Assembly: GCA_903927745.1 (NCBI GenBank)
Contig: CAIYOH010000328.1
Location: 1 to 32,462 of the forward strand
From: an uncultured Mycobacteriaceae bacterium
GTDB taxonomy: Bacteria > Actinomycetota > Actinomycetes > Mycobacteriales > Mycobacteriaceae
Reading direction: 5' to 3'
DNA: 32,462 bases
Below, in pieces: positions 1-10,212 of this stretch; position 1 is the stretch's first letter; the number at the start of each line of letters is the position of its first letter. Both the position numbers and the translations under genes were made by a program. Below the pieces are notes generated by a model. That model had not been told where the DNA came from. It searched no databases and worked only from the letters and a program-made list of their open reading frames with translations.

Positions 1-1574
<1,574 letters not shown>

Positions 1575-1578
<4 letters not shown>

Positions 1579-2135
1579 CCGATCCGAACCCCGACCAGGT
1601 GACGGTCACCGACAAGCGACGGATCGACCCCGAGACCGGCGAAGTGCGGCCCGAGGCGGAGCGGGGGGCCTTCGCAGGCGAAACCCCCGAGGAAGCCGAC
1701 AAGGCGGCCGAGCTGCTCGGCGACCTGCAGCGGGTGCAGGCCGACTTCGCCAACTACCGCAAGCGGGCGCTGCGCGACCAGCAGGCGGCGGCGGATCGGG
1801 CCAAGGCCACCGTCGTCACCGCGCTGCTGGGCGTGCTCGACGATCTCGATCGGGCGCGTACGCACGGCGACCTGGATTCCAGCCCGCTGAAGTCCGTGGC
1901 CGACAAGCTGATCAACGCGCTGAACGGGCTCGGGCTCACGGCGTTTGGCGCAGCGGGGGAGGACTTCGACCCGGTGCTGCACGAAGCCGTGCAGCACGAG
2001 GGCGATGGCGCCGACGGCTCCAAACCCGTCATCGGCACCATCATGCGGCACGGCTACAAACTGGATGATCAGGTGCTGCGCAACGCTCTGGTCGCCGTCG
2101 TGGACACGGTCGCGGGCCCGGATGGCGACGGGTGA
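1575..2135 (+). CDS. grpE: GrpE nucleotide exchange factor, short C-terminus
   Basis: Exchange factor that releases ADP from DnaK. It starts at a GTG whose bases overlap the dnaK stop (GTGA), so translation is probably coupled. The 186 residues show a disordered start ([16 protein letters not shown]), a long helix ([25 protein letters not shown]) and the beta-domain signature [16 protein letters not shown] with [15 protein letters not shown]. The M. tuberculosis protein, as I recall it, is about 235 residues because of an acidic disordered tail. Here the protein stops soon after the folded beta domain ([12 protein letters not shown]). All folded parts are present, so it should be functional. 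Confidence 0.97.
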
Positions 2136-2150
2136 GCGGGGTGACGCGGC

Positions 2151-3329
2151 ATGGCCCAGCGTGAGTGGGTCGAAAAGGACTTCTACAAGGAGTTAGGGGT
2201 CTCCTCCGACGCCAGTCCCGAAGAGATCAAACGCGCCTACCGGAAGCTGGCGCGCGATCTGCATCCCGACGCCAATCCCGACAATCCCGCCGCCGGTGAA
2301 CGTTTCAAGGTGGTCTCCGAGGCGCACAACGTGCTGGCGGACCCGGCTAAGCGCCAGGAGTACGACGAAACACGCCGGCTCTTCGCGGGCGGTCGTTTCG
2401 GCGGCCGCCGGTTCGACACCGGCGGCTTCGGCGGGCCCGGTGGCGGCGCAGACGGCGCGGAGTTCAACCTCAACGATCTGTTCGACGCCGCCGGCCGCAG
2501 CGGGGGCGCCAACATCGGTGACCTCTTCGGCGGCCTGTTCGGGCGCGGCGCCGGCGCCCGCCCCAGCCGGCCGCGGCGCGGCAACGACCTGGAGACCGAG
2601 ACGCAGCTGGATTTCATTGAGGCCGCCAAGGGCGTGGCCATGCCGCTGCGGTTGACCAGCCCCGCGCCGTGCACCAACTGCCACGGCAGTGGGGCGCAAC
2701 CGGGTACCAGCCCGAAGGTGTGCGCGAGCTGCAACGGTACCGGGGTGATCAACCGCAACCAGGGTGCGTTCGGATTCTCCGAGCCCTGCGCCGACTGCCG
2801 CGGCAGCGGCTCCATCATCGAGCAGCCCTGCGACGAATGCTCCGGCACCGGGGTGACCACCCGTACTCGCACCATCAACGTGCGGATCCCGCCCGGTGTC
2901 GCCGACGGACAGCGGATCCGGCTGGCCGGGCAGGGTGAGGCCGGGTTGCGTGGCGCCCCGTCCGGCGACTTGTACGTGACGGTACATGTGCGGCCCGACA
3001 GGGTCTTCTGCCGCGACGGCGACGACCTGACGGTGACCGTACCGGTCAGCTTTACCGAATTAGCCTTGGGCACAACACTTTCGGTGCCCACTCTGGACGG
3101 CAAAGTAGGAGTTCGGGTGCCCAAGGGCACCGCCGACGGCCGCATCCTCCGGGTGCGGGGGCGCGGCGTGCCCAAGCGCAGCGGCGGAAGCGGGGATCTG
3201 CTGGTCACCGTCAAGGTGGCCGTGCCGTCCAACGTGGAAGGCGCCGCGCAGGAGGCGCTCGAGGCCTACGCGGCCGCCGAGCAGGCCAGCGGTTTCGACC
3301 CAAGGGCCGGATGGGCGGGCAACCGCTGA
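2151..3329 (+). CDS. dnaJ: DnaJ co-chaperone (DnaJ1 type)
   Basis: Hsp40 co-chaperone that stimulates DnaK ATPase and delivers substrates. The 392 residues have the full type I layout. A J domain at about 9-70 contains the HPD motif (RDLHPDANP). A Gly/Phe-rich linker covers about 80-135. Four zinc-binding CxxCxGxG repeats follow ([32 protein letters not shown]), then two C-terminal beta domains. The ATG lies 15 nt after grpE with no strong Shine-Dalgarno, which fits coupled translation. Mycobacteria usually carry a second DnaJ elsewhere; the linkage to dnaK-grpE-hspR identifies this one as DnaJ1. Confidence 0.97.
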   Translation: MAQREWVEKDFYKELGVSSDASPEEIKRAYRKLARDLHPDANPDNPAAGERFKVVSEAHNVLADPAKRQEYDETRRLFAGGRFGGRRFDTGGFGGPGGGADGAEFNLNDLFDAAGRSGGANIGDLFGGLFGRGAGARPSRPRRGNDLETETQLDFIEAAKGVAMPLRLTSPAPCTNCHGSGAQPGTSPKVCASCNGTGVINRNQGAFGFSEPCADCRGSGSIIEQPCDECSGTGVTTRTRTINVRIPPGVADGQRIRLAGQGEAGLRGAPSGDLYVTVHVRPDRVFCRDGDDLTVTVPVSFTELALGTTLSVPTLDGKVGVRVPKGTADGRILRVRGRGVPKRSGGSGDLLVTVKVAVPSNVEGAAQEALEAYAAAEQASGFDPRAGWAGNR

Positions 3330-3715
3330 TGGCCGTCAACCCCCGAGAATCCGAGTCGAGGACCTTTCTGATCTCGGTCGCCGCCGAACTTGCGGGCATG
3401 CACGCCCAGACCCTGCGCACCTACGACCGTCTCGGCCTGGTGAGCCCCACTCGCACGTCCGGCGGTGGGCGGCGCTATTCGCAGAACGACGTCGACCTGC
3501 TGCGCGAGGTGCAACGGCTGTCCCAGGACGAAGGTGTCAACCTCGCCGGCATCAAACGCATCATCGAACTGACCAACCAGGTTGAAGCGCTGCAGTCTCG
3601 GGTCAAGGAACTTGCCGACGAGCTGGCGCGGGTGCGCACCGCCCCGCGCCGCGACATCGCGGTGCTCCCCAAGAGCACCGCGCTGGTGGTGTGGCAGCCG
3701 CGCCGAGGACGCTGA
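3329..3715 (+). CDS. hspR: HspR, MerR-family heat-shock repressor
   Basis: Autoregulatory repressor of the dnaK operon and clpB; it binds HAIR inverted repeats, with DnaK as co-repressor in actinobacteria. I place the start at the ATG of TGATG ([16 protein letters not shown]), overlapping the dnaJ stop by 1 nt. The ORF track's ATG at 3311 adds six residues inside dnaJ. The 128 residues contain a MerR-type winged helix-turn-helix (SVAAELAGMHAQTLRTYDRLGLVSP), a wing (SGGGRRYSQNDV) and a coiled-coil segment (LTNQVEALQSRVKELADELARV). A hydrophobic tail (KSTALVVWQPRR) is conserved in mycobacterial HspR. A HAIR-like site upstream of clpB at 5880-5900 is a probable target. Confidence 0.97.
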   Translation: MAVNPRESESRTFLISVAAELAGMHAQTLRTYDRLGLVSPTRTSGGGRRYSQNDVDLLREVQRLSQDEGVNLAGIKRIIELTNQVEALQSRVKELADELARVRTAPRRDIAVLPKSTALVVWQPRRGR

Positions 3716-3724
3716 GCGCCGCCG

Positions 3725-3743
3725 ATCCGGGTCAGACCCGGAT
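3725..3743. terminator. Perfect hairpin between convergent genes
   Basis: ATCCGGGTC-A-GACCCGGAT is a perfect 9-bp inverted repeat around one base (8-bp stem, 3-nt loop when folded). It lies between the hspR stop and the end of the epimerase gene on the other strand, overlapping the epimerase stop codon. There is no U-tract, as is common for mycobacterial terminators. Position and symmetry suggest a bidirectional terminator, but this is inference. Confidence 0.55.
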
Positions 3744-4634
3744 GGAGAATTGCGCGACCGCCGGCTCCCCCGGCCGAGCGCACCGGTAATCGCCGCGGCG
3801 CAGCGCGTCGGTCGGAGCGGTCATCGGCTCGAAGCAGATCACGGGTTCTGTGTCATCCTCGGCGCGGGGCGCGAAGATCTGCGCCGCCGGATACCCCTGA
3901 TCGAAGATCACCTCGATGCGCCGGCCGCCGCCGGACACCGCGAACATCGCGGCGTCGGAGACCTCGTCGTAGCCGTCGTCAAAGGTGTTGTCGCCCAGCA
4001 ATTCGCTGCGCACCGGTTGCGGTTCGGACTCCCCGGTGGACAAACCACGATCGTCGAGTTTCAGGTGCCGCATCCGCGGTGTATCGATCACCCATTCGCT
4101 GCGGGCCGCTCCCGGGAGATGCAGGTAGGGGTGGAATCCGAAGCACAACGGGACCGCGTGCGCCCCGGTCGCGGTGACCGTGGTGCGGATCGTCAAGGTC
4201 CGCCTCTCCAGCCGCACGGCGAGGGTGAGGACGTGGGGATACGGAAAACCGGCCAGCAGGTGCGGATCGGCGCCGAAATCCACCTCCGCCGTCAGCGTGT
4301 TCGGCGACTGCGCGGAGACCCGCCAGCCCGGGTAGGCGGCCATCAGGCCATGGATGGGTAGGCCGTTGGAGTCGATTCGGACGCCGTTGTCGCCCGGGCT
4401 GAGGTTCACCGTCACACCCTGCGCGCTGTATGTGGTGGCGCCCAGGCGATTTGCCCACGGGTAGAGAATCGGGATACCCATCGTCTTGCCGGCGTTTACG
4501 TAGGCGTCCAGGCCGCGACGCTGCCCGAGCAACTCCACGCCGGCGTCGGTCAGCGAGGTGCCGATCATGCCCGCCTCGGGCACGAACTGCGCGGCGACCG
4601 GGGACACGGGGTCGTTCAGCGTGACCACTATCAT
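3732..4634 (-). CDS. Aldose 1-epimerase-like protein (GalM superfamily)
   Basis: Member of the galactose mutarotase-like beta-sandwich family, which interconverts anomers of aldoses or hexose phosphates in the cytosol; the substrate cannot be read from the sequence. The likely start is the ATG of MIVVTLNDP, preceded by AAGG 7 nt upstream. The ORF track's longer version runs back into the neighbouring gene's stop. The 300 residues show the conserved histidine pair (LPIHGL near 95, FGFHPYLHLP near 168) and a C-terminal glutamate segment (VICFEPMTAPTDAL) expected of the catalytic base. It lies 29 nt downstream of the flavohaemoglobin gene and is probably co-transcribed, ending 16 nt from hspR. 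Confidence 0.88.
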   Translation of the reverse strand: MIVVTLNDPVSPVAAQFVPEAGMIGTSLTDAGVELLGQRRGLDAYVNAGKTMGIPILYPWANRLGATTYSAQGVTVNLSPGDNGVRIDSNGLPIHGLMAAYPGWRVSAQSPNTLTAEVDFGADPHLLAGFPYPHVLTLAVRLERRTLTIRTTVTATGAHAVPLCFGFHPYLHLPGAARSEWVIDTPRMRHLKLDDRGLSTGESEPQPVRSELLGDNTFDDGYDEVSDAAMFAVSGGGRRIEVIFDQGYPAAQIFAPRAEDDTEPVICFEPMTAPTDALRRGDYRCARPGEPAVAQFSIRV

Positions 4635-4663
4635 GGAGCACCTTCTCTCATCTGCGTGTGTCC

Positions 4664-5842
4664 TCAACTACTCAACGGGTCGTGCTGAATGCTTTGCGGC
4701 GGCGCGGCTTTCGCGATCAGCGCGGCCTTAGTGGCGCGGACCATGGCGGGGCCACCACTGACCAGGATCTGCCGGTCGCCCCAGCCTCCGTACCGCGACA
4801 CCACCTCCGGCAGCCGGCCGGTCTGGTGCACGTGCAGGCCCCGCGGCGGTGTCGCGTCGGGGTAGTCGGCCGCCCACGCAGGATCGTGGCCGTGCTCGGA
4901 GACCGGCGAGACCGACAACCACGGATTGTGCGCCGCAACCCGCCACAAGGTCGGCAGGTCGTAGAGCTCGCAGGGGTACCGGGCACCGAAGAACAGATGC
5001 ACGCGGGGGTTGTCCGCGAACCGGCTGAGGTCCAGGATCAGCGCGCGCAGGGGCGCCAGGCCGGTGCTTCCGGCGACCATCAATACGTCGCCGCCGCCGC
5101 GGTCGACCCGCAGGCCACCGTGCGGAGCGGACAGCCGCCACCGGTCCCCGGTGCGGGTTTCGCCGACGATCGCCGCGCTGACCAGGCCGCCGGGCACTTG
5201 CCGGATGTGGAATTCGATCTGGCCGCCCGGGTCCGGGGGGATCGCGGGGCTCAGGTAGCGCCAGCGGCGCGGGCACTGCGGGACCTGCGCGTTGACGTAC
5301 TGACCCGGGTAGTAGTGCATCGGGCGGTCCAACTGCAGCCGCACGACCGCGAGGTCGCGTGACACCCGGCTGTGCTCGACCACCGTGGCGTCCCACCAGG
5401 CCGGTCCTTCGTCGGCCTCGGCGCCGCCCCGCATCACCCCTGTGATCAGGGTCAGCGACTGCGTAGCCGCGGCGTCCACGGCATCGGTCCAGGTTGCGCG
5501 GTGCCCCAGGTGTTCGCGCAGTGCCGCATACAAGGCGCGGCGCACGGTGTCGTAGTGGCTCGGCAGCACACCGTACTTGCGGTGATCCCGGCCCAACTGG
5601 GCGAGAAAGGACACCGGTTCCTCGGCGCGCTGCTCGACCAGTTCGCCGTAGACCCAGTGCAGGGCGTGGGCGAAAGCGGCCCGCTGCCCGTCCAGTTCGG
5701 GTGGGAACAGGTCGCGCACCGAGACGTCGAGACCGAACCAGTGGGAATAGAAGCTCTGCACGAGGCCCGGTTCCTGGGGGCTGAAGGCGTCCCGCAGCAC
5801 CCGCAACGCGTCCCGGTCCTCCAAGCCCACGGGTAAGCCCAC
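4664..5842 (-). CDS. Flavohaemoglobin-type oxidoreductase (Rv0385-like)
   Basis: Predicted globin fused to a ferredoxin-reductase module. Positions count from the GTG at 5842. The globin-like part (residues about 10-135) has FYSHWFG near 31-37 and a candidate proximal histidine at about 87 ([10 protein letters not shown]). An FAD domain follows ([17 protein letters not shown]), then an NAD(P) domain ([24 protein letters not shown]). The GTG at 5842 gives 392 residues, and a TAGACT hexamer ends 8 nt before it; the longer ORF start at 5926 would run through the clpB operator. Its M. tuberculosis homologue has been described, as I recall, as an unconventional type II flavohaemoglobin linked to D-lactate oxidation rather than classical NO dioxygenation. 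It is divergent from clpB. Confidence 0.88.
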   Translation of the reverse strand: MGLPVGLEDRDALRVLRDAFSPQEPGLVQSFYSHWFGLDVSVRDLFPPELDGQRAAFAHALHWVYGELVEQRAEEPVSFLAQLGRDHRKYGVLPSHYDTVRRALYAALREHLGHRATWTDAVDAAATQSLTLITGVMRGGAEADEGPAWWDATVVEHSRVSRDLAVVRLQLDRPMHYYPGQYVNAQVPQCPRRWRYLSPAIPPDPGGQIEFHIRQVPGGLVSAAIVGETRTGDRWRLSAPHGGLRVDRGGGDVLMVAGSTGLAPLRALILDLSRFADNPRVHLFFGARYPCELYDLPTLWRVAAHNPWLSVSPVSEHGHDPAWAADYPDATPPRGLHVHQTGRLPEVVSRYGGWGDRQILVSGGPAMVRATKAALIAKAAPPQSIQHDPLSS

Positions 5843-5850
5843 GGCCCCCG

Positions 5851-5856
5851 AGTCTA
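5851..5856 (-). promoter_or_regulatory. -10 element of the flavohaemoglobin gene
   Basis: Read on the minus strand, TAGACT fits the mycobacterial TANNNT -10 pattern and ends 8 nt before the GTG at 5842, which would give a leaderless or nearly leaderless mRNA. No clear -35 is visible. The HAIR repeat begins about 24 bp further upstream, so HspR could also affect this promoter. Confidence 0.5.
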
Positions 5857-5879
5857 AGCGGCCCCCCCGCACCCGGAAA

Positions 5880-5900
5880 ATTGAGCGGAATAGACTCAAC
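5880..5900. promoter_or_regulatory. HAIR-like HspR operator upstream of clpB
   Basis: The sequence ATTGAGC-N7-ACTCAAC matches the HspR inverted repeat CTTGAGT-N7-ACTCAAG in 11 of 14 arm positions with the exact 7-nt spacer. It lies 67 bp before the clpB GTG and 37 bp before the divergent flavohaemoglobin GTG. HspR is encoded 2 kb away, and clpB is a known HspR target in actinobacteria. Confidence 0.85.
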
Positions 5901-5912
5901 CTTGACGGCGTT
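5886..5912 (+). promoter_or_regulatory. SigH-like promoter of clpB, interleaved with HAIR
   Basis: CGGAATA-N16-CGTT fits the SigH-type consensus (GGGAAYA, 16-17 nt, CGTT). The -35 GGAATA begins exactly at the HAIR spacer, so HspR bound to HAIR would cover it. A transcript starting near 5919 would have a leader of about 50 nt and include the GGAG ribosome-binding site at 5959-5962. This is a pattern match, not a mapped start. Confidence 0.6.
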
Positions 5913-5967
5913 GAAGAAGCCGACAAGCATTTTCAGCACCCCCCGAACGGACCCGAACGGAGATGTC

Positions 5968-8514
5968 GTGGACTCTTTCAACCCGACCACCAAGACCCAG
6001 GCGGCGCTGACCGCTGCGCTGCAGGCGGCGTCGGCCGCCGGCAACCCCGAGATCCGGCCCGCCCATCTGCTGATGGCGCTGCTGACGCAGGTCGACGGGA
6101 TTGCCGCGCCGCTGCTCGAGGCGGTCGGGGTCGCTCCCGCCACCATCCGCACCGACGCTCAGCGCCTGCTCGACGCGCTGCCGCAGGCCAGCGGTGCCAG
6201 CGCGCAGCCGCAGCTCTCGCGGGAATCGCTGGCCGCCATCACCACGGCCCAGCAGCTGGCAGGCGAGATGGACGACGAGTACGTGTCCACCGAGCACCTG
6301 CTGGTGGGGCTCGCCACCGGCGACTCCGACGTCGCCAAGCTGCTGAGCGGCCACGGCGCCTCGCCGCAAGCGTTGCGGGAGGCCTTCGTCAAGGTCCGCG
6401 GCAGCGCCCGCGTCACCAGCCCCGAGCCCGAGGCCACCTACCAGGCGCTGGAGAAGTACTCCACCGACCTGACCGCGCGCGCCCGGGAGGGCAAGCTCGA
6501 CCCGGTCATTGGGCGGGACAACGAGATCCGCCGCGTCGTGCAGGTGCTCTCCCGCCGCACCAAGAACAACCCGGTGCTGATCGGCGAGCCCGGCGTCGGC
6601 AAGACCGCGATCGTGGAGGGCCTGGCCCAGCGCATCGTGGACGGCGACGTGCCGGAAAGCCTGCGCGACAAGACCGTTGTCTCGCTCGACCTGGGCTCGA
6701 TGGTGGCCGGCGCCAAGTACCGCGGCGAGTTCGAGGAGCGACTCAAGGCCGTCCTCGACGACATCAAGAACTCCGCGGGGCAGATCATCACGTTCATCGA
6801 CGAGGTGCACACCATCGTGGGCGCCGGCGCAACCGGCGAGGGCGCCATGGATGCCGGCAACATGATCAAGCCGATGCTGGCCCGCGGCGAGTTGCGGCTG
6901 GTCGGCGCCACCACGCTGGACGAGTATCGCAAGTACATCGAGAAGGACGCGGCGCTGGAGCGGCGCTTCCAGCAGGTGTTCGTCGGCGAGCCGTCGGTGG
7001 AGGACACCGTCGGGATCCTGCGCGGTCTCAAGGACCGTTACGAGGTACACCACGGCGTGCGGATCACCGACTCGGCGCTGGTGGCGGCCGCAACGCTGTC
7101 CGACCGCTACATCACCGCGCGCTTCCTGCCGGACAAGGCCATCGACCTGGTCGATGAGGCCGCCAGCCGGCTGAAGATGGAGATCGACTCGCGGCCTGTC
7201 GAGATCGACGAGGTCGAACGTTTGGTGCGCCGGCTGGAGATCGAGGAGATGGCGCTGGCCAAGGAGGAGGACGAGGCGTCCAAGGACCGCCTGGAGAAGC
7301 TGCGTTCCGAACTGGCCGACAAGAAGGAGCAGCTCGCCGAGCTCACCACCCGCTGGCAGAACGAGAAGAGCGCCATCGACATCGTCCGCGAGCTCAAGGA
7401 GCAGCTGGAGATGCTGCGCGGGGAGTCCGAGCGTGCCGAGCGCGACGGCGACCTGGCCAAGGCCGCCGAGCTGCGCTACGGGCGGATCCCCGAGGTCGAG
7501 AAGAAGCTCGACGCCGCGCTGCCGCACGCCGAGGCCCGCGACAACCTGATGCTCAAGGAGGAGGTCGGGCCCGACGACATCGCCGAGGTGGTGTCGGCGT
7601 GGACCGGCATTCCCGCCGGCCGGATGCTCGAGGGCGAGACCGCCAAGCTGCTGCGCATGGAGGATGAGCTCGGCCAGCGCGTGATCGGGCAGAAGAAGGC
7701 CGTGCAGGCGGTGTCCGACGCGGTGCGCCGGACCCGGGCCGGTGTCGCCGACCCGAACCGACCCACCGGCTCGTTCATGTTCCTGGGCCCGACCGGTGTC
7801 GGTAAGACCGAGTTGGCCAAGGCGCTGGCGGAGTTCCTGTTCGACGACGAGCGGGCGATGGTCCGCATCGACATGAGCGAATACGGGGAGAAGCACTCCG
7901 TCGCCCGCCTGGTCGGTGCCCCGCCCGGCTACATCGGCTACGACCAGGGCGGCCAGCTGACCGAGGCGGTGCGCCGCCGCCCGTACACGGTGATCCTGTT
8001 CGACGAGATCGAGAAGGCCCACCCCGACGTGTTCGACGTGCTGCTGCAGGTCCTCGACGAGGGCCGGCTGACCGACGGGCAGGGTCGCACGGTCGACTTC
8101 CGCAACACCATCCTGATCCTGACGTCCAACCTCGGGTCGGGCGGCGACGAGGAACACGTGATGGCCGCGGTGCGGTCGGCGTTCAAGCCCGAGTTCATCA
8201 ACCGGCTCGACGACGTGATCATCTTCCACGGCCTGGAACCCGGCGAGCTGGTGTCGATCGTCGACATCCAGTTGGCCCAGCTGCAGAAGCGGCTGGCGCA
8301 GCGTCGCCTCGCGCTGGAGGTGTCGCTGCCGGCCAAGCAGTGGCTGGCCCAGCGCGGGTTCGACCCGGTCTACGGTGCGCGTCCGCTGCGCCGGCTGATG
8401 CAGCAGGCCATCGGCGACCAGCTGGCCAAGATGCTGCTGGCCGGTGACGTGCACGACGGCGACGTCGTGCCGGTCAACGTCAGCGCCGACGGTGATTCCC
8501 TGATCCTGGGCTGA
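5968..8514 (+). CDS. clpB: ClpB disaggregase (Hsp100)
   Basis: Hexameric AAA+ disaggregase that rescues aggregated proteins with DnaK. I choose the GTG at 5968 ([11 protein letters not shown]), with GGAG 5 nt upstream; it gives 848 residues, the mycobacterial length. The ORF track start at 5881 runs into the HAIR operator. Domains in order: N-domain about 1-150; first AAA+ module with Walker A GEPGVGKT and Walker [10 protein letters not shown]; a coiled-coil middle domain (about 400-520, rich in EL/EK heptads); second AAA+ module with GPTGVGKT and [11 protein letters not shown]; a C-terminal domain ending DSLILG. Control is probably double: HspR repression and SigH-type activation. Confidence 0.98.
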   Translation: MDSFNPTTKTQAALTAALQAASAAGNPEIRPAHLLMALLTQVDGIAAPLLEAVGVAPATIRTDAQRLLDALPQASGASAQPQLSRESLAAITTAQQLAGEMDDEYVSTEHLLVGLATGDSDVAKLLSGHGASPQALREAFVKVRGSARVTSPEPEATYQALEKYSTDLTARAREGKLDPVIGRDNEIRRVVQVLSRRTKNNPVLIGEPGVGKTAIVEGLAQRIVDGDVPESLRDKTVVSLDLGSMVAGAKYRGEFEERLKAVLDDIKNSAGQIITFIDEVHTIVGAGATGEGAMDAGNMIKPMLARGELRLVGATTLDEYRKYIEKDAALERRFQQVFVGEPSVEDTVGILRGLKDRYEVHHGVRITDSALVAAATLSDRYITARFLPDKAIDLVDEAASRLKMEIDSRPVEIDEVERLVRRLEIEEMALAKEEDEASKDRLEKLRSELADKKEQLAELTTRWQNEKSAIDIVRELKEQLEMLRGESERAERDGDLAKAAELRYGRIPEVEKKLDAALPHAEARDNLMLKEEVGPDDIAEVVSAWTGIPAGRMLEGETAKLLRMEDELGQRVIGQKKAVQAVSDAVRRTRAGVADPNRPTGSFMFLGPTGVGKTELAKALAEFLFDDERAMVRIDMSEYGEKHSVARLVGAPPGYIGYDQGGQLTEAVRRRPYTVILFDEIEKAHPDVFDVLLQVLDEGRLTDGQGRTVDFRNTILILTSNLGSGGDEEHVMAAVRSAFKPEFINRLDDVIIFHGLEPGELVSIVDIQLAQLQKRLAQRRLALEVSLPAKQWLAQRGFDPVYGARPLRRLMQQAIGDQLAKMLLAGDVHDGDVVPVNVSADGDSLILG

Positions 8515-8568
8515 CCTGTCGCGCTTCCCGGACGGGGAACAGCGATGAGCAGCTGTGACGGGGTTGTG

Positions 8569-8610
8569 ACCCGGGCGACTGGCATCAACCCGGGCGACAG
8601 CAGATACCCT
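8569..8610 (+). promoter_or_regulatory. ttfA promoter region with a direct repeat
   Basis: The 103-bp gap between clpB and ttfA contains two perfect copies of ACCCGGGCGAC (8569-8579 and 8588-8598), 19 bp apart start to start. TACCCT (8605-8610) follows, ending 7 nt before the ttfA ATG. TACCCT fits TANNNT and would give a leaderless mRNA. The repeats lie over and upstream of the -35 region, where an activator or repressor could bind. Confidence 0.45.
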
Positions 8611-8617
8611 GTCTGGG

Positions 8618-9415
8618 ATGGTTCCCCTCTGGTTCACGCTGTCCGCACTGTGCTTTGTCGGTGCAGGTGTGCTGCTGTACGTCGACATCGATCGTCGGCG
8701 CGGGCGTAGCCGACGCCGCAAATCCTGGGCGCGTTCGCATGGCTTCGACTACGAGCGCGAATCGAGCGAGATCCTCAAGCGCTGGAAGCGTGGGGTGATC
8801 TCGTCGGTCGGCGACGTCGCCGCGCGCGACGTCGTGCTGGGCCAGATCCGCGGTGAGGCGGTGTACGTCTTCGACCTCGAAGAGGTCGCAACGGTGATCG
8901 CCCTGCATCGCAAGATCGGCACCAACGTCGTGCTCGACCTACGCCTCAAGGGGCTCAAAGAACCACGGGAAAACGACATCTGGTTGCTGGGTGCGATCGG
9001 CCCCCGAATGGTGTATAGCACCAACCTGGATGCGGCGCGGCGCGCCTGCGACCGCCGCATGGTCACATTCGCCCACACCGCGTCCGACTCCGCCGAGATC
9101 ATGTGGAACGAGCAGCACTGGACGTTGGTCGCCATGCCGGTGGCGAGCACACGCGCCCAGTGGGACGAGGGTCTGCACACCGCGCGGCAGTTCAACGACC
9201 TGCTCCGGGTGTTGCCACCGACACCGGAGGAGACCCCGCTGGAAGCGCCGGCGGGACTTCGTGCGGCATCGCCGGGCCGGCCCCTGGCGTCGCCGGGCCG
9301 GCCGGAGTTGCGGCGCGCGCAGCCGGACATGGTGGGGCTGCTGGGTTCCGACGCCGATCGCCGCCAGCCTCCGCCGCAGCGCAGCGGTCGTCCGGCCACG
9401 AATTATCAGCCCTGA
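8618..9415 (+). CDS. ttfA: TtfA-like trehalose monomycolate transport factor
   Basis: Homologue of Rv0383c/MSMEG_0736, described as TtfA, an inner-membrane accessory protein that works with MmpL3 to export trehalose monomycolate for the mycomembrane. Recognition rests on conserved sequence and on position directly after clpB. The 265 residues begin with one membrane segment (about 4-22, LWFTLSALCFVGAGVLLYVDI), then a basic cytosolic stop-transfer (RRRGRSRRRK). A conserved cytosolic domain follows (GFDYERESSEILKRWKRG, DVVLGQIRGEAVYVFDLEEVATVIAL, WTLVAMPV), then a low-complexity Pro/Arg/Ala-rich tail with the repeated block SPGRP. The ATG is 7 nt after a TACCCT hexamer, so the transcript is probably leaderless. 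Confidence 0.88.
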   Translation: MVPLWFTLSALCFVGAGVLLYVDIDRRRGRSRRRKSWARSHGFDYERESSEILKRWKRGVISSVGDVAARDVVLGQIRGEAVYVFDLEEVATVIALHRKIGTNVVLDLRLKGLKEPRENDIWLLGAIGPRMVYSTNLDAARRACDRRMVTFAHTASDSAEIMWNEQHWTLVAMPVASTRAQWDEGLHTARQFNDLLRVLPPTPEETPLEAPAGLRAASPGRPLASPGRPELRRAQPDMVGLLGSDADRRQPPPQRSGRPATNYQP

Positions 9416-9438
9416 CAGCCAACAGCCCTGACAAGCCC

Positions 9439-10212
9439 ATGCCCCGCCCCATCGCCCTGATCACCGGGCCCACGTCCGGGATCGGAGCGGGCTACGCGCG
9501 GCGCTACGCGCGCGACGGTTACGACCTGGTGCTGGTCGCCCGCGACGCCGGCCGGTTGACCGCGCTGTCGGACGAACTGCGGGGCCGGGCGGGCTCCGTC
9601 GAGATCCTGCCCGCGGATCTGGCAGACGCGGACGACCGCGCGAAGGTCGCCGAGCGTCTCGGCGCCGGAGTGCGCGTCCTGGTCAACAACGCCGGCTTCG
9701 GCACCACGGGCGACTTCTGGGCGACCGACCCCGCTGTGCTGCAGTCGCAACTCGACGTCAATGTCACCGCCGTCATGCATCTCACCCGTGCTGCTCTGCC
9801 GGCCATGCTCGGCGCCGGCGCCGGCACCGTCGTCAACATCGCCAGCGTCGCCGGACTGGTGCCGGGGCGCGGATCGACTTACTCGGCGTCCAAGGCGTGG
9901 GTGATCGCGTTCAGCGAGGGCCTCGCCGTCGGCCTGCAGGGCACCGGCGTCGGCGTGCACGCGGTGTGCCCGGGCTACGTGCACACCGAGTTCCACGCCC
10001 GCGCCGGGATCGACATGACCACGCTGCCGTCGTTCATGTGGCTCGAGGTCGACGACGTGGTCAACGCGAGCCTGGCCGACATCGCCGCCGGCAAGGTGAT
10101 CAGCATCCCGGGCACGCAGTACAAGGCCGTGGCCACAGTGGGCCGGCTGATGCCGCGGGGCCTGATGCGGGCCGTGGTGAAACGAGTCGGGGGTGGCCGT
10201 GGCCGGAGCTGA
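9439..10212 (+). CDS. Short-chain dehydrogenase/reductase
   Basis: Classical NAD(P)-dependent SDR of 257 residues with unknown substrate. It has the cofactor motif TGPTSGIG near residues 9-16 (the usual TGxxxGIG), NNAG (LVNNAGFGT), the catalytic Ser in VVNIASVAG, and YSASK with catalytic Tyr and Lys, then PGYVHTEF. The ATG at 9439 (MPRPIALITG) puts the nucleotide motif at the normal N-terminal distance; the ORF track version starting at 9103 only extends through ttfA in another frame. It sits 23 nt after ttfA, and its end overlaps pyrE by 14 nt, so the three genes are probably co-transcribed. I do not recall it at this place in M. tuberculosis, where ttfA and pyrE are neighbours. Confidence 0.93.
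   Translation: MPRPIALITGPTSGIGAGYARRYARDGYDLVLVARDAGRLTALSDELRGRAGSVEILPADLADADDRAKVAERLGAGVRVLVNNAGFGTTGDFWATDPAVLQSQLDVNVTAVMHLTRAALPAMLGAGAGTVVNIASVAGLVPGRGSTYSASKAWVIAFSEGLAVGLQGTGVGVHAVCPGYVHTEFHARAGIDMTTLPSFMWLEVDDVVNASLADIAAGKVISIPGTQYKAVATVGRLMPRGLMRAVVKRVGGGRGRS

Noticed and set aside
8524-8541. Terminator hairpin after clpB (TTCCC...GGGAA)
   Set aside because: Only a 5-bp stem, too weak to call.
5896-8721. 941-residue ORF antisense to clpB
   Set aside because: A shadow frame typical of high-GC DNA: His/Leu/Gly/Arg-rich and without domains, while the opposite strand encodes complete ClpB.
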